A stretch of DNA of 64,000 nt from Niabella agricola. Lineage in GTDB: Bacteria; Bacteroidota; Bacteroidia; Chitinophagales; Chitinophagaceae. Shown here one piece after another: positions 24,890 through 35,030 of the stretch; the first letter of the stretch is position 1; the number at the start of each line of letters is the position of its first letter. The stretch is taken from assembly GCF_021538615.1 (NCBI RefSeq), contig NZ_JAJHIZ010000003.1:2356001-2420000 (forward strand), in the 5' to 3' direction. The position numbers and the translations under genes were made by a program. A model generated the notes under the pieces. It saw nothing but the letters and a program-made list of their open reading frames with translations, did not search any database and was not told the origin of the DNA.

Positions 24890-24907
24890 AACAACCGATC
24901 GTTTGTT
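24890..24907. promoter_or_regulatory. 18-bp near-palindrome in the divergent intergenic region
   Basis: AACAACCGATCGTTTGTT is palindromic except for one pair, centred on CGATCG. It lies between the NUDIX regulator and the divergent propeller gene, so it may be a binding site for an unidentified regulator. It does not resemble the susC operators. Confidence 0.4.
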
Positions 24908-24932
24908 TAGTCACAATAAAACGTTAAAGCAG

Positions 24933-24949
24933 CTACGAAAATATCGTAG
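24933..24949. promoter_or_regulatory. 17-bp palindrome upstream of the propeller/barrel operon
   Basis: CTACGAAAATATCGTAG: perfect 6-bp arms around 5 bp, ending 36 bp before the ATG at 24985. Likely a regulator site or short hairpin in the leader. Confidence 0.4.
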
Positions 24950-24984
24950 ATCAAAAATCCGGGGTATCTTCCGCAAAACTTTTT

Positions 24985-26235
24985 ATGAGATACGTTTTGA
25001 CCCTTGTCTGCCTGTTCCTGCTGCGGCTGACTGCTGCTACACAGGATCAGGCCTTATACATTGTTCCGGATAACGCATTGGGTATAAAAGCAGCCAATCT
25101 CTTTTCCGAGATCCGGCTGATTCCGCTTGAAACAACTGCCGCCAGTTATTTTAACAATATGGCGGACTTTGTGGTGACCCCGGACCGGCTGGTTTTTATG
25201 GACAATGAATCCAACTCGATCCTTGTATTTAATAAAGAGGGGAAATTCCTGCATAAGTTTAAAAAGAAAAAGTACAAATTAGGGCAGCTCCAGTACAGCC
25301 ACGCTAAAAACGCGATCTTTTTTACAAGCTCCAATAAAAATTATACCATCCCATTTTCAAAAGTCATGCAAATGACACAAAAGCCGGGCAACCGCGATTT
25401 TTCCAAATACAAGAACATTGAGTTGCTGTACCTGGGTGACAAAGAGCAATACCGGATCGAAAAACTGCCGGTACCTTATTATGCACTCAATAACCTGTAT
25501 TATATGAACGGACGGTATCTGCTGCGCAACAGCCGTTACAATAAATATGTAAAAGACACCGTCCTGTATCACTTAGACATAATGAACGGAGATAAAAAAA
25601 CGGCTTCTTATTTTCCTTTTCTCAATGTACCAAAGCTACCGACAGACTTTGACGAGATAAACATCAATATCGACCGTACCTTAAACGACAGCACCCTTTA
25701 CATTAAAAAGGATTATGACAACACCATCTACACACTGGTAAACGACTCTATTAAGCCGGCATTTAAGTTTATCTTCCCGGCAGCCAATACCATGCCGGCA
25801 AGCTTCTACACCACTGCCTTCCGGAATAATATCGATTTTACCAGTTATAAAACCAAATACAATAAAGCGGTCCGGTCCTTCTTTAACATTATCGATCTGG
25901 AAAAAGTACTATTCTTTGGTATGAACGATAACGCCTGGGGATACAAGCGTTATGTATTTATTAAAAATTCCTCCTCTTTGTACGATCTTTCTAAAACCAC
26001 TTCAGACAGTACAACCTGTTACCTGCCCGCAGGTATTTTTTCAAAAATCAGCAATTATGACAGCAACTATGTGTATACCTTTATTTCCCCCGGCGATCTG
26101 CTGAAGGAAAAAGCCAGTATTCTTTCCAGATATAACGATGCGCCGCCTCCATTTTTAAAACAACTGCTGGACCAGATCGGTACCTTCAACAACCCAGTCA
26201 TCATTCAATTAAAAATCAATCCTGCTGCAAAATGA
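24985..26235 (+). CDS. Exported 6-bladed beta-propeller-like protein
   Basis: 416 residues with a signal peptide (about 1-19, no lipobox Cys). The N-terminal motif ANLFSEIRLIPLETTAASYF followed by VVTPDRLVFMDNESNSILVFNKEGKFLHKF is the typical opening of the Bacteroidota 6-bladed beta-propeller group (DUF5128-like); further blade-like repeats with YYMNGRYLLRN follow. Function of the group is unknown. Its stop overlaps the start of the outer-membrane barrel gene (ATGA at 26232-26235), so the two products are translationally coupled and probably form an envelope pair. Confidence 0.78.
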   Translation: MRYVLTLVCLFLLRLTAATQDQALYIVPDNALGIKAANLFSEIRLIPLETTAASYFNNMADFVVTPDRLVFMDNESNSILVFNKEGKFLHKFKKKKYKLGQLQYSHAKNAIFFTSSNKNYTIPFSKVMQMTQKPGNRDFSKYKNIELLYLGDKEQYRIEKLPVPYYALNNLYYMNGRYLLRNSRYNKYVKDTVLYHLDIMNGDKKTASYFPFLNVPKLPTDFDEININIDRTLNDSTLYIKKDYDNTIYTLVNDSIKPAFKFIFPAANTMPASFYTTAFRNNIDFTSYKTKYNKAVRSFFNIIDLEKVLFFGMNDNAWGYKRYVFIKNSSSLYDLSKTTSDSTTCYLPAGIFSKISNYDSNYVYTFISPGDLLKEKASILSRYNDAPPPFLKQLLDQIGTFNNPVIIQLKINPAAK

Positions 26236-29120
26236 GACGCCTTGCACTCCTGCTCCTGATCCTGCTTCCCACCGTACTTCTTGCCCAGAAAAGAACCGGG
26301 GCCGTAAAAGGCATCCTGTATGATTCGATTAACGACTATGCCCTGCAATCGGCATCCGTTACCATTTATAAACAAGCTGACTCCAGCATTGTAGAGTTCC
26401 AGCTCACCAATACGCAGGGAGAATTTGACATTAAGAACATACCCTCAAAAACAGCACTGTATTGCATCATTTCCTATACGGGTTACCGCCCCTTTGTAAA
26501 GAACTTCCAGCTGGATTCAACCACCCTGACCACTAACCTCGGCAAATTGTTCATGACACGCCAGGGTAAGGACGAACTGGATGAGGTGGTGGTAAAAGCA
26601 GTACAGCCTCTACGTATGAACGGCGATACACTGGAGATCAACCCCGATGCTTTTAAGCTGGATTCCAACGCTGTTGTAGAGGACATGCTCCTGCGGGTAC
26701 CGGGCCTTACCGTATGGGGCGACGGCACGATTACCATGAATGGCCGGAAGCTGGAAAAAGTGTATGTAGACGGCAAGCCCTTCTTTGGCGGGGCGGCCCA
26801 AACTGCCACCCAAAACCTTCCCAAGAATGCTATTGAAAAGATCCAGCTGTACCAGGAAAAGGATGTCTCCAAATTGACCAATACCGAACAGAAAACCGAT
26901 TCTCTTTATTCTATGAACATCAAACTGAAGGATGATAAAAAGAAAGGGCTGTTTGGTAAAGTAGGCGTGGGATATGGCACTGACGATCGTTATACCGGGG
27001 ATGCCGTTGCGCAGGCTTATGACAAAAAGAACCAGCTGGGTGTTGCCGCCGGCATTAACAATATCAACAAGGAAGAAGGTACCGGTGAGAATGCCTTTAT
27101 GGAAAATACGTTTAAATCCAATTTCCGGTTCTTCTATGGCGGAAGAGGAAATGCCAATGACGGCATTACCCGGAGAACCTATGGCAACCTGAAATGGCAG
27201 CACAATTTCTCCGAGTCGGAAAATTCCCAGTTCTATAACCGCTTTACCGGCGACTACGGATACCTGAACACGTATAAGAATTATTTGTCTAACAGCACCA
27301 GCGTTCAAACCGTTGACAATTATAAGCTGAGCAATATCAGCAACAACAAAAGCAATAACGACAACACCAGCAATACGGTCAAATTCCTCTATGAGAACCG
27401 CAAGAAATTTGGCAACTTTGTAAACATCAGTGCCAATTATGTAAACCAGTACAGCACCAGCTCCAGCGAGGGACAGACCGATGTTTTCAGGAATGATACC
27501 ACCGCAGTAAGCCGTACATCCAACAGCAGTTATGCTACGACCAACAGTAATAATTTTTATATGTTCGGCTGGCTCCGTTCCAATGACTATGAACTGCGCG
27601 ACGATCCCCGGAAAAATTATTCCATCAACTTCGGTGCCGGCTATAATGAATCACGGACCAACCGGGGTACCCTTAACACACTGGAATCACTGGCAGACAG
27701 TATTTATACCAATACCATCGATCGCAGGTACAATAATTACAATAAAAATTACAATGCCAATATCGGTTTAAATTATGATGGATTCAGGCCGCTGCTGTTT
27801 GGCATCTATAACTTTTTCAACATCAATATGTCGCTGATCAATAACATCAATTTCTCGCGCAATGAGCAGGATGCAGCAGTCTTTGATCTTGATACGGCAT
27901 CTCATCAGCAGCATCAGTATATAGTGAACAAGCGCCTCACCAACACCAACACCCTTACCAATTTCAGTTATAACCCGGCCCTGAACTTCAATAAGTCTAT
28001 TAATAAATCAGTATGGGGCAAATACTATTACTGGCTGAACTTTGGGATAGATCTGCGATACCAGTTCCTGAACCAGAGCAATGCATCGAGCATCCTTAAC
28101 CGGAATATCGACCGCTCCTTCAATTCATTTATTCCGTCGTTGAATGCCAATTTCAATTACCAAAAGGAGAACGTACTAAGGATCAATTCTTATCTGTGGG
28201 CCAATATGAGTGCACAGCCGCCATCCATCGACCAGCTGTACCCCATTATCGACGATGCCGAACGGTACAATATGATTGCCGGGAATCCTTTTCTGAAAGC
28301 CCCCAAAACGAAAAATTTTAATTACAATTTTGATATCAGCCGGGCAAAGCTCAACAGCAAGAGCAATTATGGTGCAAGACTGGGACTTAACTTTAATAAT
28401 ATCAGCCGGGCCATTGGAGACAGCCTCGTGTATCTGCCGGACTCTTCCGGAAGAAGCATTCGTTATCTTATCAACGTGAATCATCAACGGACCGTGGGAG
28501 GTAACCTCAATCTCAATTTCTCAACCAATATCAATAAGATGAATACTCTTGGTTTCACCTATGCTGCTTCAATCAACAACAGTTACCGTCCAGGGTATAT
28601 CGACCACCATTTGTCTACTTCCGACAACACCAGCCTGAGCCACAATTTCAGTGTCCTGTATAACCGGATCGATAAATTCAATATAAGCATTGGCGAAATC
28701 GTTTCCACCAACCGGAATCGTCAGTCCAACAGCACCCTGCCGGTATCTATGATCCGGAATTATACTACCACCAGCAATATCAATTATTTTATTACCAAAA
28801 CAGTAACCTTCAATACCTCGATAAATTATCAGCGCAACAAAGCTGCAAACAGAAATGCGGTTAATGCCACCATCTGGAATGCCAACGCCATTTATCGTTT
28901 TATGCAGCAAAAAGCAGAGCTAAGGCTTTCTGCATTTGACCTGTTGCGGCAGAACAAAAACATCACTAACTTTTTAGACCGGAATATGGCTACCACTACG
29001 GTTACAAATGGCCTTCAGCAGTATTACATGATCACCTTTTCCTACTATCCCCGGAAGTTCGGGGGTGGAGGCAACCGGCGACCTGCCGGTCCTCCCGGCA
29101 TTATGATGATCGCACGCTAG
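26232..29120 (+). CDS. Outer-membrane beta-barrel protein with CarboxypepD_reg and plug-like domain
   Basis: 962 residues. Signal peptide (about 1-18), CarboxypepD_reg-like domain (GAVKGILYDSINDYALQSASVTIYK, about 23-105), a plug-like region (DELDEVVVKAVQPLRMNGDTLEINPDAF; YVDGKPFFGG), then a large Asn/Ser/Tyr-rich barrel (OMP_b-brl_3 type). This branch differs from SusC: no SusD partner follows, and the sequence ends in a Gly/Arg/Pro-rich tail (GGGGNRRPAGPPG) instead of an aromatic residue. Coupled by a 4-nt overlap to the propeller gene. Likely a TonB-dependent or TonB-like outer-membrane protein; cargo unknown. Confidence 0.88.
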   Translation: MRRLALLLLILLPTVLLAQKRTGAVKGILYDSINDYALQSASVTIYKQADSSIVEFQLTNTQGEFDIKNIPSKTALYCIISYTGYRPFVKNFQLDSTTLTTNLGKLFMTRQGKDELDEVVVKAVQPLRMNGDTLEINPDAFKLDSNAVVEDMLLRVPGLTVWGDGTITMNGRKLEKVYVDGKPFFGGAAQTATQNLPKNAIEKIQLYQEKDVSKLTNTEQKTDSLYSMNIKLKDDKKKGLFGKVGVGYGTDDRYTGDAVAQAYDKKNQLGVAAGINNINKEEGTGENAFMENTFKSNFRFFYGGRGNANDGITRRTYGNLKWQHNFSESENSQFYNRFTGDYGYLNTYKNYLSNSTSVQTVDNYKLSNISNNKSNNDNTSNTVKFLYENRKKFGNFVNISANYVNQYSTSSSEGQTDVFRNDTTAVSRTSNSSYATTNSNNFYMFGWLRSNDYELRDDPRKNYSINFGAGYNESRTNRGTLNTLESLADSIYTNTIDRRYNNYNKNYNANIGLNYDGFRPLLFGIYNFFNINMSLINNINFSRNEQDAAVFDLDTASHQQHQYIVNKRLTNTNTLTNFSYNPALNFNKSINKSVWGKYYYWLNFGIDLRYQFLNQSNASSILNRNIDRSFNSFIPSLNANFNYQKENVLRINSYLWANMSAQPPSIDQLYPIIDDAERYNMIAGNPFLKAPKTKNFNYNFDISRAKLNSKSNYGARLGLNFNNISRAIGDSLVYLPDSSGRSIRYLINVNHQRTVGGNLNLNFSTNINKMNTLGFTYAASINNSYRPGYIDHHLSTSDNTSLSHNFSVLYNRIDKFNISIGEIVSTNRNRQSNSTLPVSMIRNYTTTSNINYFITKTVTFNTSINYQRNKAANRNAVNATIWNANAIYRFMQQKAELRLSAFDLLRQNKNITNFLDRNMATTTVTNGLQQYYMITFSYYPRKFGGGGNRRPAGPPGIMMIAR

Positions 29121-29387
29121 TGCATCAATATTGTATCCGCAGTGGTTAAATCAGATCTGAACAGATCCTTACACTTAAACAGGGGATACAGCAGTGGGTT
29201 CGTGCGCCTGCTGTATTGCTTTGAGTAGCCGGTGCGCTCTGTTCAAAAGGGGCGCGGTTTGGCAGCCGCCGGGACTTATCCGCCACAAGCGGCAATAGTC
29301 TTTGGTAAACAGGGACTGCAACTCCTTCTAAGAACAGGTGCTTCATTTCCCCGTTTTCAATTACTTTTAGATCCGCAAACAGCATCT

Positions 29388-31484
29388 ATGTATACAAACG
29401 AAGAAATACGGGCATTACAGGAAAAAACCCGGGCCTTTTTAAAAGAAGGAAAATATTTGCCCGCAACCCCTGAGGAACTGGAAACTCTGCGGAATGTACT
29501 GCGCTTTCATGAGCACCGGTATTATGTGCAGAACGATCCCCTGCTGGCAGACACGGAATACGACCATTTATATAAAATGCTGGAAAACGTGGAAAAGGAC
29601 CAGCCGGACTGGGTTACCCCCGATTCACCCACCCAGCGTGTGGGAAAAAGCCTGAACGGCAATTTTAAAACGGTGCAGCACCTGGTGCCCATGCTTTCGC
29701 TGGACAATTCCTACAACAGCGATGATCTTAAAGATTTCGACCGGAAAGTGTTGCAATTATCAAAAAAAGACAAAGTAACTTATTGTGTAGAGCCCAAATT
29801 CGACGGAGGAAGCATTTCTCTCATTTATGAAAACGACCTGCTGGCAAGAGGCGCCACCCGTGGCAACGGCGTGGAAGGTGATGAAATCACCACCAACATC
29901 CGCCAGATCCGTACCGTGCCGCTTTCGGCTGCCTTTAGCCGGTACGGGATCCAGCAGATCGAAATCAGGGGGGAAGTATTGATCAATAAAAATAATTTTA
30001 AAAAATATAATGAGGAGCTGGCGGAAAAAGGGCTGGCGCCCCTGGCCAACCCGCGCAATGCCGCTGCCGGCACGCTCCGGATCAAAGATCCGGCGGAAGT
30101 ACGCCGCCGCAACCTGGAAGCCTTTGTATATCACATCAGTGATTATACTTTATTGCCGGGACGAGAATTACCGGAGCCCCTGCAAACCCACGAAGGCTCC
30201 TTAAAACTGTTGTGGGAACTGGGTTTCCGGAGCCCGGTAAAAGAGCTCCGCATCTTTGAGCGGATCGAAGACGTAATCCGCTATTGCACCGAATTTGAAG
30301 ATGGAAGGGACGCGCTTCCATATGAGATCGATGGCATGGTGATCAAAGTAAATGCCATCGATATGCAAGAGCAATTGGGTATGACCTCCCACCATCCCCG
30401 TTGGGCGATCGCCTTCAAATTTAAGGCCCGGCAGGCCACCAGCAAATTACTGGAAGTAAAGTTTCAGGTAGGCCGCACCGGATCGGTAACCCCGGTTGCC
30501 AAAATTGAGCCGGTCTTCATCGGGGGTGTTACTGTAAGTTCCATTTCCCTTTTTAACGAGGAGGTGATCAAAGAAAAAAACCTGAAAATAGGCGACACCG
30601 TATTGGTTGAACGAGCGGGTGATGTAATTCCCTATATTGTAAAATCGATGGAAGATCTGAGGGATGGTAATGAAAGGGATATCCATTTCCCCAAAGCCTG
30701 CCCGGTATGCGCCAGCGAGTTATTCAAAGAAGCGGAGGAGGCCGTTTGGCGTTGCATCAATATAGAGTGCCCGGCACAGGTGGTGGAACGCATCATCCAT
30801 TTTGTAAGCAAAGATGCCCTGGATATCCGGGGCTTCGGCGAAGCCAATGTGCGCAAGTTTTATGACCTCGGCTGGCTGAAAGACATTCCCGGTATCTACA
30901 AGCTCGATTTTGAAAAACTGGGCACACTGGAAGGTTTTGGGAAAAAGTCCATCGATAACCTGCAGCAAGCCATCGAGCGCAGCAAAACGCAGCCGCTGCA
31001 CCGCGTTATTTTCGGACTGGGGATCCGCTTCGTAGGGGAAACAACCGCGAAGGTGCTGGCCGCCAATGTCAGTCACCTGTTGGAATTACAAACCTTTACA
31101 CAGGAGGCCCTGCAAAGCCTGGAAGACATTGGGCCGAAGGTAGCCGGCAGTATTGTACATTTCTTCAGCAATGCATCCAATATTGAAATGATCCGGGAGC
31201 TGGAAACACTGGGCGTGCAACTTACCAATACCCATAAGCAGCTGGATACAGCCGGCGCTCTTGCAGGCCAAACATTTTTATTTACCGGAACCCTTCCTAC
31301 TTTAAAACGCAGCGAAGCCGAAGCCATGGCAGAGGCCCAGGGAGGAAAGATCGTAGGTGGCGTAAGTGCCAAATTAAATTACCTGGTAGTGGGCGAAGAT
31401 GCCGGCAGCAAGCTGGAAAAAGCTAAAAAGATCAACACCGTAAAGATCATTACGGAAGCAGAATTTTTGAAAATGGTGCAATAA
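29388..31484 (+). CDS. ligA: NAD-dependent DNA ligase
   Basis: 698 residues. Seals nicks during replication and repair using NAD+. Seen: adenylation domain with the AMP-accepting K137 in VEPKFDGGS, YEIDGMVIKVN and GRTGSVTPVAKIEPV of the OB region, four-Cys zinc finger (CPVC ... CINIEC around residues 415-435), helix-hairpin-helix region (LEGFGKKS, FGLGIRFVGETTA) and a C-terminal BRCT domain (about 620-698; FLFTGTLPTLKRSEAEA). ATG at 29388 gives the normal N terminus; the longer in-frame extension upstream is leader. The 267-bp spacer before it shows nothing recognisable. Confidence 0.98.
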   Translation: MYTNEEIRALQEKTRAFLKEGKYLPATPEELETLRNVLRFHEHRYYVQNDPLLADTEYDHLYKMLENVEKDQPDWVTPDSPTQRVGKSLNGNFKTVQHLVPMLSLDNSYNSDDLKDFDRKVLQLSKKDKVTYCVEPKFDGGSISLIYENDLLARGATRGNGVEGDEITTNIRQIRTVPLSAAFSRYGIQQIEIRGEVLINKNNFKKYNEELAEKGLAPLANPRNAAAGTLRIKDPAEVRRRNLEAFVYHISDYTLLPGRELPEPLQTHEGSLKLLWELGFRSPVKELRIFERIEDVIRYCTEFEDGRDALPYEIDGMVIKVNAIDMQEQLGMTSHHPRWAIAFKFKARQATSKLLEVKFQVGRTGSVTPVAKIEPVFIGGVTVSSISLFNEEVIKEKNLKIGDTVLVERAGDVIPYIVKSMEDLRDGNERDIHFPKACPVCASELFKEAEEAVWRCINIECPAQVVERIIHFVSKDALDIRGFGEANVRKFYDLGWLKDIPGIYKLDFEKLGTLEGFGKKSIDNLQQAIERSKTQPLHRVIFGLGIRFVGETTAKVLAANVSHLLELQTFTQEALQSLEDIGPKVAGSIVHFFSNASNIEMIRELETLGVQLTNTHKQLDTAGALAGQTFLFTGTLPTLKRSEAEAMAEAQGGKIVGGVSAKLNYLVVGEDAGSKLEKAKKINTVKIITEAEFLKMVQ

Positions 31485-31567
31485 CGGAAGGGAAAGGTTT
31501 CAGGTTTAAAGTTTAACGTTTTAAGCTGGGTATTTTATATTTCCGAAGGGAAGGTTTCAGGTCAGGT
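31485..31567 (+). repeat. Direct repeat in the spacer right after ligA
   Basis: Starting at the ligA stop codon, a ~19-nt stretch GGAAGGGAAAGGTTTCAGGT (31486-31505) recurs with one base missing at 31545-31562, with GTTTAAAG/GTTTAACG words between. One of several stop-abutting repetitive spacers. Confidence 0.7.
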
Positions 31568-31649
31568 TCCGATTGACGCCTGATGCATAATCCCCATTTC
31601 CCCATTTTCAAATTCCATCCTCTATTCTACATTCTATATTTTACATTGG

Positions 31650-33077
31650 CTATTTTAAATTCGCTGCAGCCTCAATCAGCTTTAACGCCTGTTCCATTTC
31701 CAGGTCCCGGTTACTCAGGTAATCGTCTAATGTATAGGACACAACGATATCCGGGCGTAATCCATGACCGGCTTCTGTAACGGGATTGGGTGCATTGAAG
31801 GGAATCAACCCGAAAGCATAGTCGATGCCCGTATGTCTCATCTGGTTATGGAACATAATACCCGCCGTGGTAGTATTGCGGCCACCTCCGGTTTCTTCTC
31901 CAATCAAAACGGCCCGCTGATCCATGCTTAAGGCATTGGCCATAATCGCCGCCGCAGAAAAAGTGCCGCCGTTTATCAATACATACAAACGGTTTTTATA
32001 CGATCCGCTAAATGGCACCACATTAGCCCAGCCCTGCAGGTTGTAATCCTTCACATATTTCAGCTGGTTCCGTTTAACAGTATCCGCTGGAGGCAATATC
32101 ACCCCTTTGATCAGTTCCGAAGGAAACTTTACCGGCTGCACCGGTTGTGTAATCAAGCCTTTCAGTAGCATCAGCATCAATCCCTGTTGTCCGCCGGTAT
32201 TGCCCCGCAGATCCAGGATCAGATGACTTGTTTGAGAAAGCTCCTTCAGGAACACCATTGCAAACAGACGCTGATCCGCCGTATCCCATGCCGGCTCAAA
32301 CGTGTTCACCTTGAGATACAAAGTACCGGTATTCATTCTTTTGAAATGAAGAAAGGGAAGCTTCCGGCTTGCAGAAGCTGGTATTTGAACCGCCGGTCTG
32401 CTTGGTTTACCACGCACCGCAATACTGTCAACTGTCTGATACCGCCTGTAAACTATATCCAGGGTTTCGCAGTTATGAAAAACATATTCCCATAACCCGT
32501 TCAGCGGCTTGTAGTTTAGAAAAAAATATTTAAAGGTGCTGTTATAGCCGTCTGCGCTCATAAACCTGAATACGGTGTCAATAATTGCTTCCGGCAGCAT
32601 ACCGTTGATGCGCACGATTTCCGCTCCTGCGGGTATCGTTTTCCCTTCTGCTACATGAGCAAGCACGAAGATCTTTTTACCGATAAACCTCAGTTGCAGC
32701 TGATTCAACGGAGAGTCATAACGCAGTAGAAATTTTGAAACGTCCTGCTCTGTAATTTTTTCCGGGTTAAAATAATTGCAGGTTATATGTCCGTCGCCGA
32801 TCCGGTTCAACACCGGAAGCAACCGGTAATAAACCTGCCGGGCTGTAAGCGAGTCTGAAATACCTTCCCGCAGATAGTCAAAAGCACTTTTCAGTTCATC
32901 GGGCGCAATATACCGCGTAAGGTTCGGATGATATTTCTTAAGATCCCTATACAACTGCCCGATATCATTCCGGATAGATGCCGGGGCATATTTCTGTACT
33001 ACCCTTCCATAGAGATACTGCGCAGTACAGGCTCCATGGATCAGCAGGAATAAGACCGTTAGTTTCAGAAATTTCAT
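31650..33077 (-). CDS. S41-family (C-terminal processing) peptidase
   Basis: 475 residues with a signal peptide (about 1-19), so periplasmic. N-terminal helical region, a central part with PDZ-like character (about 150-175; GKTIPAGAEIVRINGMLPEAI) and a catalytic domain: LILDLRGNTGGQ (about 290-301), probable nucleophile Ser in NGGTFSAAAIMANAL, and GEETGGG. These are S41 landmarks; the catalytic Lys cannot be placed with certainty. Encoded 9 nt after the AI-2E-family transporter, so the two share a transcript. Substrate unknown. Confidence 0.88.
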   Translation of the reverse strand: MKFLKLTVLFLLIHGACTAQYLYGRVVQKYAPASIRNDIGQLYRDLKKYHPNLTRYIAPDELKSAFDYLREGISDSLTARQVYYRLLPVLNRIGDGHITCNYFNPEKITEQDVSKFLLRYDSPLNQLQLRFIGKKIFVLAHVAEGKTIPAGAEIVRINGMLPEAIIDTVFRFMSADGYNSTFKYFFLNYKPLNGLWEYVFHNCETLDIVYRRYQTVDSIAVRGKPSRPAVQIPASASRKLPFLHFKRMNTGTLYLKVNTFEPAWDTADQRLFAMVFLKELSQTSHLILDLRGNTGGQQGLMLMLLKGLITQPVQPVKFPSELIKGVILPPADTVKRNQLKYVKDYNLQGWANVVPFSGSYKNRLYVLINGGTFSAAAIMANALSMDQRAVLIGEETGGGRNTTTAGIMFHNQMRHTGIDYAFGLIPFNAPNPVTEAGHGLRPDIVVSYTLDDYLSNRDLEMEQALKLIEAAANLK

Positions 33078-33086
33078 CCGGGCTAC

Positions 33087-34160
33087 TTACTTTTTTTCGG
33101 TAATGCCAACCGTTTCCGGTCCATGCGGAAGATGATCGCTTTTCTTACCAAATTCAACACGATAGATCTGGATCAGCAGTAAAAAGTATGACATAAACAG
33201 TGGGCCAAAAATAAGTCCCATAATTCCAAACAACTTCAATCCAAGGAGTACTCCGAACACAGTGATCAGCGGGTGAATATCGCCTATTTTTTTCAGGATC
33301 GTAAACCGTAATACATTATCGATTCCCCCAACAACGATCAGGCAATATAAAGTAAGCCCGATACCGTTGCCAACACTTCCTGTAGCAAATACCACCACAC
33401 AGATCGGTATCCAAACAATCATGGTGCCTACAGCCGGCACCATCGACGCCGCTCCGGTGATCAGTCCCCACATTACAAAATTATCCACGCCAAAGATCCA
33501 GTATCCCAGTACCGCTACCAGGCCCTGACACAAGGCCAGGATGGGAATTCCCAATGCATTGGAACGCACCATCATTTTTGTTTCTTCCCACAGCGTTTGA
33601 GTATTATCATCACTGAAAGGAATAAAAAGGCGAACCCGCTTTTCCATGGCCCGCGCATTTACCTGCATGAAATAAAGGATGAATAATGCCGTAAAAATGT
33701 TTACAAAGATCTCTGCCACCGAATTAAGAATACCGGGAAAATAGGCCGTTACTTTTCCCAGGGTGCGCATCAGCGATTCATCGGAAAGATTGATCCGGTT
33801 TAGCAGCGGCTTACTGGCAATAAAGGCTTTTACAGCATTGTATTTTTCGATAATTACCTGTTTATTGGCCAGCAGGTTGCTGATCTGCGGGATCATTACT
33901 TCAATAATCAGCCACAACGGCAATGCAATGACCAGCAGAGTAGTAAACATTAAAAAAAAGCTGGCCAGTGATTTTTTCCAGTTTTGTTGTTCGGTTAACC
34001 GGAAAAAAGTTTTACGGAACAGGATGTATAAGGTGATTGCTCCAAGGGCGCCAGGTGTAAAATATCGAAGGTTAAAAAAGATCATAAACCCAAGCAGCCC
34101 GATCAACAATATCAATACAATCTGCCGGAGTATATTGTTATCAATTTTTCTGTAGCTCAT
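33087..34160 (-). CDS. AI-2E/PerM-family transporter
   Basis: 357 residues. About eight transmembrane segments, arranged as in the PF01594 family: N-terminal pair (about 12-50), a hydrophobic block at 60-90, a soluble middle part, then a conserved C-terminal block with GITGAAS-like LITGAASMVPAVGTMIVWIP and GLKLFGIMGLIFGPLF. Family members have been linked to AI-2 export or Na+(Li+)/H+ antiport, so the substrate is not predictable. First gene of a two-gene unit with the S41 peptidase. Confidence 0.9.
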   Translation of the reverse strand: MSYRKIDNNILRQIVLILLIGLLGFMIFFNLRYFTPGALGAITLYILFRKTFFRLTEQQNWKKSLASFFLMFTTLLVIALPLWLIIEVMIPQISNLLANKQVIIEKYNAVKAFIASKPLLNRINLSDESLMRTLGKVTAYFPGILNSVAEIFVNIFTALFILYFMQVNARAMEKRVRLFIPFSDDNTQTLWEETKMMVRSNALGIPILALCQGLVAVLGYWIFGVDNFVMWGLITGAASMVPAVGTMIVWIPICVVVFATGSVGNGIGLTLYCLIVVGGIDNVLRFTILKKIGDIHPLITVFGVLLGLKLFGIMGLIFGPLFMSYFLLLIQIYRVEFGKKSDHLPHGPETVGITEKK

Positions 34161-34345
34161 TTTATGATTTTATGCCTATAAAAATAGCTTATTTTGATCA
34201 TTGTTGTATTTCCAAATATAAGGAACACCTTGCTCCAGTTCATTTCCCAGGTGACGGTCCGGTAAATTTTTTTGCAGGCTTTGCAATAAGGATAGCAGTA
34301 TTTTCCTTTGCTATTATTTCTTATACAATGCCCTCCGGTGTCTGA

Positions 34346-34376
34346 TGTTGGAGGTCGCAAATTGCGACCTCCAACA
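34346..34376. repeat. REP-like perfect palindrome, copy 1
   Basis: Two perfect 14-bp arms (TGTTGGAGGTCGCA and its complement) around AAT. Two degenerate relatives lie at 35031-35060 and 35114-35143, on the other side of the ORF6N pseudogene. The 34161-34453 stretch contains no convincing gene; a 74-codon ORF there is not supported. Confidence 0.85.
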
Positions 34377-34453
34377 AACATGCTATATTCCTCCTGTTTT
34401 AAACTAAAAAACTTCCAGGTGCGGATCCCCGAAAACCGGAAACAGGTCTGGGG

Positions 34454-35001
34454 CTAGCCCTGGTCATACCGTTTAAACCTGATCTTATTCCCGGGTACCG
34501 GATTCCGCTGCCTTTCAATCAGTTCTTTTAAAACAACGAAAATATTTTCAATATCCTTACTATGCGCCCTCACCTCTTTCTCCAACTTTCCCAGTTACAT
34601 GAGTATTTCCTTGTGTGTTAATCCATATTCCCCGCATCTTTACAAAAACCCTAATGATCCTGAGGTTCACATCAATTGCCGTTCTACTGTTCAATATACA
34701 GGATAACATGGTTACGCCCTGCTCTGTAAAACAAAAAGGTGCATGCGCAGGCCCTTTTTATCAGCAGCGCCCAGCGTTGCATTCTCCCGCCATTTCTTAA
34801 ATTCAGCAGCTGTCATAGCAAACATAAAATCTTTAGGAAAGCAGCCGGCATTCCGTTTACTGCTTCTTTTAAACGCTTCGTTTCTACACCATACAATTCG
34901 GCCAGGTCCCTGTCCAGCAACACCCGCTCCCTGCGGACAACGTATATACGGTTCAGGATCTTTTGCTCGGCAACAAGATGCTGCAATGTAGTCCTTGCCA
35001 C
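34454..35001 (-). pseudogene. Decayed ORF6N-domain protein gene
   Basis: Translating the minus strand in changing frames rebuilds an ORF6N (KilA-N-related) protein: IYVVRRERVLLDRDLAELYG VETKRLKEAV in the first part, then KRNAGCFPKDFMFAMTAAEF after a -1 shift near 34850, FTEQGVTMLSCILNS after a shift near 34735, DVNLRIIRVFVKMR, then EYGLTHKEILM after a shift near 34632, an in-frame TAA at 34595-34597, and LGKLEKEVRAHSKDIENIF to a stop at 34454-34456. So at least three frameshifts and one nonsense codon. ORF6N proteins are putative DNA-binding proteins common in Bacteroidota accessory regions and phages. No intact copy is seen in the window. Confidence 0.88.
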
Positions 35002-35030
35002 GGCTTCTGGTGTTTAACATCGGTTCTGAA

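Noticed and set aside
34157..34381. 74-codon minus-strand frame
   Set aside because: No family features, overlaps the palindrome at 34346, atypical composition.
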